Origin: an uncultured Ruminococcus sp.
GTDB taxonomy: Bacteria; Bacillota; Clostridia; Oscillospirales; Ruminococcaceae
Length of the DNA: 40,078 nt
Direction: 5' to 3'
NCBI GenBank assembly: GCA_946537515.1
Contig: CAMNFV010000005.1
Coordinates: 1 to 40,078, forward strand
Positions 32,775 to 40,078 of the stretch are shown in pieces. Both the position numbers and the translations under genes were made by a program. The stretch's first letter is position 1; each line of letters opens with the position of its first letter. A model generated the notes under the pieces. It saw only the letters and a list, made by a program, of their open reading frames with translations, did not search any database and was not told where the DNA came from.

Positions 32775-33734
32775 TTATGGATTACATGGAATATATCCTG
32801 TATCTGCGATGATTTTCTGTGCTTCATCAGATTGCATCCATTCGAGCAGCACCGGCAGATCGGGATGCGGATTGTGTTTATCATAGACCGCGTAGAATGT
32901 GCTGACGATCGGATAGCTGCCGTCTGCGATGTGTTCCGGTGTCGGTGCAACGCCGTCCAGCGCAAGCATTTTTATCCCGCTGCTGCCGGCCAGATCAGAG
33001 ACATAATAGCGGAACGAAAAGCCGATCGCGCTGCCGAGCGCACCAAACGGATTCGGATGAATCTCCCGGCCGCCCATGAAAGATTCCATTGCGCTCTGGC
33101 TGCCGCTGCCAGGATTGCGCTGCTTTGCGTCAATCAGCAGATGCTTTCCGCCGACCTGATCCCATGCGAGAATATCGCCCGCATAAATATCACGTATCTG
33201 CTCGCATGTCAGGCTTTCAACCGGATTGCTGCTATTGACCAGAAATACAAAGGCATCATAGCCGATCGGTACAAATTCCAGCTCTGCGCCCTGTTCCTCT
33301 GCGTATTGCATCTGCGCTTCCGAGGGCTTGACGAGTACTGCGACATCAACTGTACCCTCAGCGAGTGCTTTGTAAGCGCCGCGGGTGTTGGTATATTGCA
33401 TGGCGCTTTCCGCCGTGAACTGGTCGCCGTCATAGTGAACGCTGTCTTCCGGATAAACCGCGTGTACAAACGCCGAATACACCGGGAATAATCCGGCAGC
33501 GCCGTCAATCACAGGCGGATGTGAAGAGAGCTTCAGCTGAGAATCCGCTGCTGCGATTTTAGAATCCGGATCAAACGGCAGATACTCCGAAACTTCAACG
33601 GATTTTGCCTGCATCTCTGCGCTGGTATAGTCGATACAGCGCTTTGTTACGTTCTGATAAACGGCATAATCAAAGACGGCAAAGATTGCAGCCGCGCCGA
33701 TGAGTGCAATGCATTGTTGTGTCAGTTTTTTCAT
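32775..33734 (-). CDS. PstS-like phosphate-type solute-binding protein, membrane-anchored
   Basis: The 319-residue protein resembles periplasmic phosphate-binding proteins. It has SSHPPVIDGAAGLFPVYSAF near the first binding loop, KPSEAQMQYA, LTCEQIRDIYAGDILAWDQVGG and the oxyanion loop QRNPGSGSQSAME. The last part, PIVSTFYAVYDK and PVLLEWMQSDEAQKIIADTGYIP, is typical of the family. The N-terminus is a single hydrophobic helix (about 8-28) without a lipobox Cys, so it seems membrane-anchored rather than lipidated. No Pst permease genes are adjacent, so a sensory or accessory role is as likely as transport. The ATG at 33734 is chosen; an in-frame TTG at 33755 has no ribosome site. The upstream 45-residue gene ends five bases before. 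Confidence 0.82.
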   Translation of the reverse strand: MKKLTQQCIALIGAAAIFAVFDYAVYQNVTKRCIDYTSAEMQAKSVEVSEYLPFDPDSKIAAADSQLKLSSHPPVIDGAAGLFPVYSAFVHAVYPEDSVHYDGDQFTAESAMQYTNTRGAYKALAEGTVDVAVLVKPSEAQMQYAEEQGAELEFVPIGYDAFVFLVNSSNPVESLTCEQIRDIYAGDILAWDQVGGKHLLIDAKQRNPGSGSQSAMESFMGGREIHPNPFGALGSAIGFSFRYYVSDLAGSSGIKMLALDGVAPTPEHIADGSYPIVSTFYAVYDKHNPHPDLPVLLEWMQSDEAQKIIADTGYIPCNP

Positions 33735-33738
33735 GTTG

Positions 33739-33876
33739 TTACCGTCCGTTTGCAATGTAGGAGAGGATGGAGCAGTTCTGATACATATGGATTGTGACGA
33801 GTACCAGAATGATGCTGCTGACGGAGCCGACGATCATGACTGCCGCGAGCAGCCTGCGGAATGTTTTGTCTTTCAT
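33739..33876 (-). CDS. Small single-pass membrane protein (45 residues)
   Basis: The frame runs from an ATG preceded by GAGGTG to a TAA. It encodes 45 residues: a basic start (MKDKTFRRLL), one hydrophobic helix (about 10-30) and a short polar tail. It fits exactly between the 77-residue membrane protein (8-base gap) and the PstS-like gene (4-base gap), which supports that it is real. The function is unknown. Confidence 0.65.
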   Translation of the reverse strand: MKDKTFRRLLAAVMIVGSVSSIILVLVTIHMYQNCSILSYIANGR

Positions 33877-33884
33877 CTTGCACC

Positions 33885-34118
33885 TCACATGTGGGAAACC
33901 CCGATCATCAGCGCAATCATCAGCGCGGCGATCAGGCCGACCAGAATGAGGCAGAAAATCCCCGAGATCACAAGCATCCGCCGTTTTTTCCGACGTTCCG
34001 GTGCGTCCTTCGGTGTGCGGAGAAACAGAATCAGGGAAACAATAAACCAGATGAGAATGGCGACCGGTAAAACCAGATATGCTCCTGCATAGAAAATGGT
34101 TGTCAGAAAATCTTCCAT
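33885..34118 (-). CDS. Small two-helix membrane protein (77 residues)
   Basis: It has two hydrophobic helices (about 8-33 and 49-74) joined by a basic loop (PKDAPERRKKRR). By the positive-inside rule the loop should face the cytoplasm. It is the first gene of the five-gene operon that includes the PstS-like protein. AGGAGGG lies 11 bases before the ATG. No family is recognised. Confidence 0.7.
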   Translation of the reverse strand: MEDFLTTIFYAGAYLVLPVAILIWFIVSLILFLRTPKDAPERRKKRRMLVISGIFCLILVGLIAALMIALMIGVSHM

Positions 34119-34171
34119 AGCTGTGGGATCCCTCCTGTGCTTTGAATATGTGAATCTGGTCTGCTTCCTAG

Positions 34172-34200
34172 ATTATAGCACAAGCAGCAGGGAAATGCAA
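34172..34200 (-). promoter_or_regulatory. Promoter of the five-gene membrane operon
   Basis: On the minus strand TTGCAT (34200-34195), 17 bases and TATAAT (34177-34172). It starts the transcript that runs to the terminator at 31487. Confidence 0.7.
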
Positions 34201-34210
34201 TAGTGGCGAT

Positions 34211-34345
34211 GAAAATGAGAAATTAGAAATGAGAAATTAGAAATTGCGGTGTCCGCTGCGCGGACGATTTTAAAAGATAAGAGTTAGGGGGAGGAGTTAG
34301 GAGATAGGAGTGAGAGGTGAGGAGTTGTGGTATCGCTTCACGATG
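34211..34345. repeat. Inverted copy of the left-end repeat family
   Basis: Read on the minus strand this segment repeats the elements at about 279-392: TTTCTAA/TTTCTCA heptamers, ACACCGCAAT, the palindrome GTCCGCGCAGCGGAC (34251-34265) and a C/T-rich stretch with CTCCTAACTC. The part 34213-34275 is nearly identical to the left copy in reverse complement. A variant of the ATCGC hairpin (TATCGCTTCACGATG) follows at 34330-34344. Confidence 0.8.
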
Positions 34346-34455
34346 TTTTATAGAATGCCTGAATGAGAGCGTTACAGCTTCCGCCGCAGTTGACCTACCG
34401 GAGAGCTTTAGATCTATACCACCGGGCGCTGCCCGGCGGGCACGGCCTGCGCAAC
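34346..34455. other. Intergenic segment with a GC hairpin, no gene seen
   Basis: About 110 bases between the repeat and the yfhO promoter. The only clear structure is CCGGGC-GCT-GCCCGG near 34424-34438. No frame, tRNA or riboswitch is recognised. Confidence 0.4.
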
Positions 34456-34484
34456 TTGACAATCGGGCGCCTTTATGGTATACT
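34456..34484 (+). promoter_or_regulatory. Promoter of the yfhO-type gene
   Basis: TTGACA (34456-34461) and TATACT (34479-34484) with a 17-base spacer, about 64 bases before the start codon. Confidence 0.75.
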
Positions 34485-34547
34485 CATTAGGAAAACGCGA
34501 AACCGGCCACTTTATAAATAGAAGCAGGCCGCTCTAGGAGGGCTGAT

Positions 34548-37277
34548 ATGGAAAAAACTGTGAAAAGAACAAACCGGATTTACCGGCTGCTCAGTTTCCT
34601 GATTCCGTTTGGTGTCATGCTGCTGGCACTCGCTGCCGGGGGATTTTATCCGTTCGGAAAGCTGTCTATGTTCAGAGGCGATGCATCTGTAGAGTATTAT
34701 CCTTATATTATCATGTTTCGCAGGATTATTCAGTCGCATGAGAGCCTGTTTTATACCTGGCGCTCCGGCCTCGGCATCAGCCTGATCCCGACCTTTGGAT
34801 ACTTTGGCTTCAATCCGTTTAACCTTATTGCGTATTTTCTGCCGGAGTCTGTGCTCCCTGCATATTTTTCGGTTTCGATTTGCGCACGGATTGCGCTGTC
34901 AGGTTATTTTTTCTCGATCCTGCTGCAAACGATCCGGCAGAAGCTGACACCGGCTGCTGTTGCGTTTTCCGTGATGTTCGCACTGAATTCCTGGATGATC
35001 GGCAATTCCCTGCAGCTTGTCTGGCTTGATTCGATTGCGCTGCTGCCGCTGATCTGTGCCGGACTTGTCCGCGCTGTACGGAACCGCGATTACCGGCTGT
35101 ATATCCCGGCACTCGGCTTTTGCATTGCCTTTAATTATTATATCGGATTTATCATCTGCGTCATGACCGGACTTGCCTGGCTTGCGCTGCTGATTGTTGA
35201 TCAGAAGCCGCTCCGAACCTGGTTTGCAGAAGTGCTGCGGTTTCTGGGTACATCGGCTGTCGGCGCGGGGATTGGTGCGGTTCTGCTGATTCCGACCGCT
35301 CTGGTACTCCGGCAGACTTTAACCTTCGGCGATACCGTGACCGACTGGAAGGAGTTTTATTGTTCCATTCCGAAGCTTTTCGGCTCGCTTTCTCCGTTTC
35401 TGGATATTACGCTGAACACGCATCCGGGATATTATGCATCCAGTATTCTGGCGGTGCTGCTGCTCGGGGGATATCTCGTTTCAGAGAAGCTTCCGCTGCG
35501 GGAACGTCTCTGCGGCCTTGCTGTTTTCCTGTTCATCATGCTGAGCATCTGGTATGCGCCGCTGAATTTTGTATGGCACGGTCTGCACTATCCGCATATT
35601 TCCGTACAACGGTTTGGCTTTCTTGTTCCGTTTGTGCTGGCTTTTATGGGCTGGCGATTTACGGATACGCTGCATGATCTTCCTGAAAAACCTGCCGGAA
35701 AAGGGATTACCGCGCTGCGTATTATCTTCGGCGGAATCCTGATGCTTGGGTTCGCTGCGGGCGTTATTTACTGTGCTATCGCAAGCAGCGCCATTGATAT
35801 TCCGCTGGTCGCGGCAGTTTTTGCAGGTCTGTATTTTCTGCTGTATGCTTTTTACCGTTTTTGCCCCAAGCGCGTGATGCCGTTTTATCTCTGCCTGCTG
35901 GTGCTGGTCTGCGGAGAGCTTGGGCTGAATTTCTACTTACAGAATATCGCACTCAAATCACCTGTTGACTGGAATTACGTCATTCCGGATGAGAGCATCA
36001 AACAAGCAGCAGCTGCTGTCAGCGCGGATATAAAAAGCACGCCGGATTCGTTCGGCAGAACTGCGCTGAATTATCCGGGCATTCAGCTGAGCGATGAAGA
36101 ATTGATCTATGACATTCCGCAGGGCAGCTCTGTATTCAATTCGCTGATTCCGCATGAACAGTTTTTATTCTGTGAGGAAATGGGCTTTCAGTCAGATCAT
36201 GAACACGGCTACTGCTATTTGTGCAGAAGGCTGAATCCGTTTGCTGCATTGCTGTCGGACATGCAGTATGCTGTTTCATCGCAGCCGGTTCCGGGATATG
36301 ACGTACTGGATTCTGATCGTCCTGATGAAAAATTCCATGCGTATAAAGCGCAGCAGGAAATGCCGCTTGGTTTTTGCATTCCGGATTTGATTCAGTTGCC
36401 TTCGGATCACGATATGCTGGCTTGTGAAGCGCAGTCACAGCTATTTCAGGAGATGACCGGTCTGGATCTGCCGCTCTTTACGCAAGTTCCGGAGTACGCA
36501 CATCAATCTGAGGGTATGACGCTGTCCTGTTCTGGCAACCGGTATGATTATCAGACTTTCGGTATTCAGAATGATATGGAAAGTGAAGAGAAGTATCATC
36601 CGTCTTTGAAGATTGACTTCCGGATTCCGGAAGACGGAGCATACTACTGGTATTCCAGCTGGGATACCGAAGTTGCAGGCGCAAATAATGTGAAACTCTA
36701 TACGATTCGGCTGAATGATGATGTGGTCAGCGAGTTCGCTGTGATGTCAAAGCAGCCGCTGCGCTGCGAGAGCTGTGCAGTCGGGAACTGCAAAAAAGGC
36801 GATAATGTTTCGTTTTCAGCAAAGTTTTATGCAGGTACGTCGGCCTCTTTGAACGTTCATCTTGTAAAATTCAATGACGAGACATATGAAAAAGGCTATG
36901 AGATTCTGCATGAATCGCCGCTGAAACTGACATCCTTTTCACAGGATGAATTTACAGGAACTGTCGATGCCAAAAAGGATTCTGTGCTGTATCTGTCGCT
37001 GCCGTATGATGAGGGCTGGTCGGCCTATGTTGACGGCAAACAGGTTCCGGTTGAGCGCGTTCTGGATGCGATGAGCGGAATCCGGGTTTCTGCCGGAACG
37101 CATCAGATCCGGATGCGCTTCCGGCCGAAGGGTCTGATTACGGGTGCTGCGGTCAGCGGTGCCTGCATACTGATTTATCTGATTCTCTGCATTGTGTATG
37201 CCGTGCGGCTGCATAAACAAAAGAAAGCGGCTGTACCGGCTGCGGCTGAAGAGAAACCCGCAGCGCAGGAGAGCTGA
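34548..37277 (+). CDS. YfhO-family polytopic membrane protein (GT-C type glycosyltransferase)
   Basis: The 909-residue protein has about a dozen hydrophobic helices in its first half, then a large outer-face domain and a final helix near 866-888. The family marks are the early acidic loop FRGDASVEYYPY, the aromatic segment GYFGFNPFNLIAYFLP and, near the end, LPYDEGWSAYVDGKQVPVERV. YfhO proteins are GT-C enzymes that add sugars from lipid carriers to lipoteichoic acids or other envelope polymers; the substrate here is unknown. AGGAGGG precedes the start. The cytoplasmic tail is Ala/Lys/Glu-rich. The FHA gene follows after 44 bases without a terminator. Confidence 0.88.
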   Translation: MEKTVKRTNRIYRLLSFLIPFGVMLLALAAGGFYPFGKLSMFRGDASVEYYPYIIMFRRIIQSHESLFYTWRSGLGISLIPTFGYFGFNPFNLIAYFLPESVLPAYFSVSICARIALSGYFFSILLQTIRQKLTPAAVAFSVMFALNSWMIGNSLQLVWLDSIALLPLICAGLVRAVRNRDYRLYIPALGFCIAFNYYIGFIICVMTGLAWLALLIVDQKPLRTWFAEVLRFLGTSAVGAGIGAVLLIPTALVLRQTLTFGDTVTDWKEFYCSIPKLFGSLSPFLDITLNTHPGYYASSILAVLLLGGYLVSEKLPLRERLCGLAVFLFIMLSIWYAPLNFVWHGLHYPHISVQRFGFLVPFVLAFMGWRFTDTLHDLPEKPAGKGITALRIIFGGILMLGFAAGVIYCAIASSAIDIPLVAAVFAGLYFLLYAFYRFCPKRVMPFYLCLLVLVCGELGLNFYLQNIALKSPVDWNYVIPDESIKQAAAAVSADIKSTPDSFGRTALNYPGIQLSDEELIYDIPQGSSVFNSLIPHEQFLFCEEMGFQSDHEHGYCYLCRRLNPFAALLSDMQYAVSSQPVPGYDVLDSDRPDEKFHAYKAQQEMPLGFCIPDLIQLPSDHDMLACEAQSQLFQEMTGLDLPLFTQVPEYAHQSEGMTLSCSGNRYDYQTFGIQNDMESEEKYHPSLKIDFRIPEDGAYYWYSSWDTEVAGANNVKLYTIRLNDDVVSEFAVMSKQPLRCESCAVGNCKKGDNVSFSAKFYAGTSASLNVHLVKFNDETYEKGYEILHESPLKLTSFSQDEFTGTVDAKKDSVLYLSLPYDEGWSAYVDGKQVPVERVLDAMSGIRVSAGTHQIRMRFRPKGLITGAAVSGACILIYLILCIVYAVRLHKQKKAAVPAAAEEKPAAQES

Positions 37278-37321
37278 TACGAAAGGCCGCAGAGCAGATT
37301 CCAAAAGAAAGGTGTAGTGAT

Positions 37322-37771
37322 ATGGATTTTACGCTGCTTTTTGAGCGGTATCCGTTTTTTCGGGAAGCGGCAACTGCTTTTGTTGTGATATTTGTTGATA
37401 TCTGTGCGCTGGTGATTCTGATTGCAGCGGGCAGAGAACGCCGCCGCGGTGACCGCCGCTGGGCGAAGGAGGGCAGGGGCTATATGCTGAGCTGTGCCGG
37501 TGAGGTGTATCCGCTCGGTGCGGCAGAGGTGCTGATCGGCAGACATCCTTCTGCGGATATTCAGTTTCCTGATACCGAAATCTCCCGCTTTCATGCGCTG
37601 CTGACGCTCTCCGGCGGAAAATGGCGGATCGAGGACATCGGCGCGCATAACGGCGTGCTGGTCAACGGCAAGAAAATCACAAAGCCCTGCACGCTGCATC
37701 TCAATGACGCAATCACGATCGGCAGCCGCAAGCTGGTTGTCATCAAGGGTGCCGGAAAGGATGTGGCATAA
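37322..37771 (+). CDS. Membrane-anchored FHA-domain protein
   Basis: The 149-residue protein has one N-terminal membrane helix (about 16-37), a basic linker and a cytoplasmic FHA domain (about 65-145). The phosphothreonine-binding residues are visible: IGR (72-74), S89 and H91 in ISRFHA, and N110-G111 in AHNG. It probably recruits a Ser/Thr-phosphorylated partner to the wall-synthesis proteins encoded next. The gene overlaps the SEDS gene by one base (TAATG), which implies coupled synthesis. FHA-SEDS-PBP clusters are known around pknB in Actinobacteria and also in Clostridia. No kinase is visible in this window. Confidence 0.9.
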   Translation: MDFTLLFERYPFFREAATAFVVIFVDICALVILIAAGRERRRGDRRWAKEGRGYMLSCAGEVYPLGAAEVLIGRHPSADIQFPDTEISRFHALLTLSGGKWRIEDIGAHNGVLVNGKKITKPCTLHLNDAITIGSRKLVVIKGAGKDVA

Positions 37772-39039
37772 TGGCATCTAGTACAAAACCGGTATCGCAT
37801 CCGTTTCTGCTGCTGCTGGTGCTGATTGCCCATGCAGCAATGATGCTGCTGGTTGCGCTGTCCTTCGGGCTGACGCCGGAGGTCCTGAAAATGGCATGTG
37901 CCGTTCTGACGGCGGATCTTGTCGGCTCGATCATCCTGGCATTTGTGCAGCGCGAGGCATGTACGGTGGATACGGTCATGCTGCTTGTCATCGGCATGAG
38001 CACGATCTATCAGTCCTGCTTCGGCGGATTATCGTTTGCGGTCAAGCATTTTGTCTTTGGCATTGCGGCGTTTCTGATGTGTCAGATCTCCTACGCCGTA
38101 ACGCGGAATCCCTACCGTGCGGAGCGGCTGAAGCCGCTGTGGTACGGCATGTTCTTTGCGCTTGTCGCGGCGATTTTCTTTCTGACGGGCAGCCGCGGCA
38201 TCTGGATTGACCTCGGCGTATTCACGATTCAGCCCTCGGAATTTGTCAAGCCGGTGTTCGTGCTGATCTGTGCAAGCTCGGTGCGGACGCAGCTGCATAA
38301 ATCCGAAGTTGCGGGCATACACTTTGTCCCGGATAATCTGATGCTGATCTTTTGTACAGTCGTGATCGCTGCGCTGCAATGGTATTGCAGGGATCTCGGC
38401 TCGCTGCCGACCTTTGTTGCGATTGCGGGCTGCGGCATTCTGCTGCGCTTCTGCTATCTGCGTGAAAAAATCTCGCTCCGCCTGATGATCTTCCTCGGGG
38501 CATGCGCGGTCATGGTTGTGGTTTTCGCCTGTAAATTCGCGCCGGACTATGTGCAGGACAGACTGCATTCGGATATCTGGTCGGATATGTCCGGCTCCGG
38601 CTATCAGCAGGTCAAGGCGCTGACGGCGATTGCAGAGGGCGGATGGTTCGGCAAGGGCGCCGGAAACGGTACCCTGATCAAGGTTGCGGCATCCCGCACG
38701 GATATCGTATTTTCGACGATCTGCGAAGAATGGGGACTGTTCACCGGCATGATGACCGTCATTCTGGTGCTGTTCCTGCCGGCTTCGATTCTGACGGTCC
38801 CGCCGCGCAGCTATTATCACTCGGGACTTGCCGTCGGTGTTGCGGCAGCATTCATCGTGCAGATGGCGCTCAATATTTTCGGCTCCTGCAATGTGATTCC
38901 GTTCACGGGCGTTACGATCCCGTTTATCTCGCAGGGCGGAAGTTCAATGCTTGCAAGCGGCATACTCGCAGGCTTTCTGAAGGCCGCGCAGGCGCCGGTT
39001 CTGACCGACTGGTCTGCGGAGAAGAAGGAGGGCAAGTGA
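37771..39039 (+). CDS. SEDS-family peptidoglycan glycosyltransferase (FtsW/RodA/SpoVE)
   Basis: The 422-residue protein has about ten hydrophobic helices. SEDS polymerases extend glycan strands from lipid II together with a class B PBP. Family marks are WIDLGVFTIQPSEFVKP (145-161), CRDLGSLP with the catalytic-type aspartate D208, the loop GGWFGKGAGNG, TDIVFSTICEEWGL and the final FTGVTIPFISQGGSSM. Whether it acts in elongation or division cannot be told. Its partner is the PBP gene directly downstream, which begins one base after the stop codon. Confidence 0.93.
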   Translation: MASSTKPVSHPFLLLLVLIAHAAMMLLVALSFGLTPEVLKMACAVLTADLVGSIILAFVQREACTVDTVMLLVIGMSTIYQSCFGGLSFAVKHFVFGIAAFLMCQISYAVTRNPYRAERLKPLWYGMFFALVAAIFFLTGSRGIWIDLGVFTIQPSEFVKPVFVLICASSVRTQLHKSEVAGIHFVPDNLMLIFCTVVIAALQWYCRDLGSLPTFVAIAGCGILLRFCYLREKISLRLMIFLGACAVMVVVFACKFAPDYVQDRLHSDIWSDMSGSGYQQVKALTAIAEGGWFGKGAGNGTLIKVAASRTDIVFSTICEEWGLFTGMMTVILVLFLPASILTVPPRSYYHSGLAVGVAAAFIVQMALNIFGSCNVIPFTGVTIPFISQGGSSMLASGILAGFLKAAQAPVLTDWSAEKKEGK

Positions 39040-39040
39040 T

Positions 39041-40078
39041 ATGGCAGCAAGACAGCAGCTCCGGCAGCGTCCGCCGATCCCGGTTCTCGATGTATCTTCC
39101 CCGCGCAGTATGCGCAGAGCCGGAAAATGGACGGCGCTGTTCCTGACCGCATTCGCCTGCGGACTGGTATATCTCGGCTGGCGCCTGATCTCGCAGTCTG
39201 CATTCTATATGGCAAAATCCGGTCAGGCAACCTACGGCAAGGTCACGGACCGCACCGGCGATGTGCTCTTTGACGGCACGCAGCCGCTCACGAATTATGA
39301 GTGGGGGCATTTTGCGGATGTCGGCAATCTGATCGGTGATACGAGCGGACAAATGACCAATACGGTGGTTGCGCGCAATCTCAGCGACCTTGTCAATTAC
39401 AGCTTCACCTACGGAGCCGGTGCCGATGCGGCAGTACTGAAAACGACGCTGCTGCACAGCGCAAACCGCGCAGTTTACAACGCATACGGTATGAAAAACG
39501 GTACGACGATCGCCTATAACTGGAAAACCGGCGAGACCTATGTCTGTGTCAGCCGTCCCTGTGTGGATATTGCACAGGGCTATGCCAATATCGGGGAAAT
39601 GGCTGAGGGCAGCCTGCTCTGCAAGGCCTTTTATCCGACGGTTCCCGGTTCAACGCAGAAAGTTTCAACGCTGCTCGCGGCGTATCAGTCTGCCGGAGTG
39701 GATGCCGTCAACAGCCAGCAGTTTGACTGCCCCGGCTACTGGACGAATCCGAACGGGGATGTCATCAAATGTCATCAGGAGTACGGCCACGGCACGCAGG
39801 ATCTTGCGGCAGCCTTCGCAAACAGCTGTAATCCGTATTTTGCACAGCTTGTGCAGTCCGGCATCGTGCCGCTCTCGGATATCATCACGAGCTATACCCG
39901 CATGGGCTATGCCGTCAACGGTGAACCGGCGGAACCGCTGAATCTCAACGGCATTGTCATTCAGCCGGCTTCAACCAAGCTGACGGACAAGGATCAGTTT
40001 GAGACCGAATGGGGCGCACTCGGACAGGGCAAGACGCTCGTCAGCCCGTTCCAGCTGATGCTCTGGCAGGGCGCGATC
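39041..40078 (+). CDS. Class B penicillin-binding protein (PbpA/FtsI-like), partial
   Basis: The first 346 codons are in the window and the gene continues beyond its end. It has an N-terminal membrane helix (about 30-50), a short dimerisation region and the transpeptidase domain. The active serine motif is S204-T-Q-K207 in VPGSTQKVSTLL, and the second motif is S262-C-N264 in NSCNPYFAQL. The KTG motif lies beyond the window. The short N-terminal part resembles PbpA proteins that pair with RodA in FHA-SEDS-PBP clusters. In contrast to the S11 homologue at 2053-3441, the two motifs in view are intact. GAAGGAGG lies inside the end of the SEDS gene. Confidence 0.9.
   Translation, partial: MAARQQLRQRPPIPVLDVSSPRSMRRAGKWTALFLTAFACGLVYLGWRLISQSAFYMAKSGQATYGKVTDRTGDVLFDGTQPLTNYEWGHFADVGNLIGDTSGQMTNTVVARNLSDLVNYSFTYGAGADAAVLKTTLLHSANRAVYNAYGMKNGTTIAYNWKTGETYVCVSRPCVDIAQGYANIGEMAEGSLLCKAFYPTVPGSTQKVSTLLAAYQSAGVDAVNSQQFDCPGYWTNPNGDVIKCHQEYGHGTQDLAAAFANSCNPYFAQLVQSGIVPLSDIITSYTRMGYAVNGEPAEPLNLNGIVIQPASTKLTDKDQFETEWGALGQGKTLVSPFQLMLWQGAI

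Noticed and set aside
33735-33755. TTG start for the PstS-like protein
   Set aside because: No ribosome site before it, and it would overlap the 45-residue gene; ATG at 33734 fits the operon spacing.
1-40078. tRNA and rRNA genes, insertion sequences, integrases
   Set aside because: No T-arm GGTTCGAATCC-type motif with a matching acceptor stem, no rRNA segments and no transposase-like protein were seen.

Overview
The window looks like a chromosomal segment of a fibre-degrading gut or rumen Firmicute close to Ruminococcus. The evidence is Gram-positive ribosome binding sites and spaced TTGACA/TATAAT promoters, dockerin modules, a cohesin-plus-dockerin adaptor, Thr-rich linkers, GH5 cellulases and a Gram-positive type IV pilus (T4P) cluster without a secretin. 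The genus is inferred; no marker gene in the window fixes it.

Layout. 1-392: tandem low-complexity repeats. 481-9000: a dockerin-bearing expansin, an unknown gene, a membrane-anchored DD-carboxypeptidase homologue with degenerate active-site motifs, an acyl-CoA synthetase, a cohesin/dockerin adaptor scaffoldin, a lipoprotein and a LacI-type regulator. 8904-23998: a T4P locus with pilC, a fused pilM-pilN, pilO, a 1036-residue tip-type pseudopilin, two large minor pilins, a prepilin peptidase on the opposite strand, pilB, pilT and two tandem major pilins. 24118-28777 (minus): two paralogous GH5 cellulases with dockerins, with the C-terminal part of a minor pilin between them. 28889-31519: an SseB-like protein, a probable 6S RNA, a DUF1292-type protein and a 750-nt gene-free, highly structured transcription unit. 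31520-34118 (minus): a five-gene membrane operon with a PstS-like protein. 34211-34345: a copy of the left-end repeat in inverted orientation. 34548-end: YfhO-type membrane protein, FHA protein, SEDS (FtsW/RodA) polymerase and the start of a class B penicillin-binding protein.

How they work together. Expansin, adaptor scaffoldin and GH5 enzymes are parts of a cellulosome; the T4P next to them would supply adhesion or motility on fibre. The two systems meet physically at 26175-26741. There the downstream GH5-dockerin reading frame runs into a domain homologous to the C-terminal part of the minor pilin at 16237-17313, interrupted by a stop directly after a run of nine A residues that forms an A-AAA-AAC slippery heptamer. 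The other main unexplained element is the large non-coding transcription unit at 30769-31518, which has a near-perfect promoter, many nested hairpins and a strong terminator.
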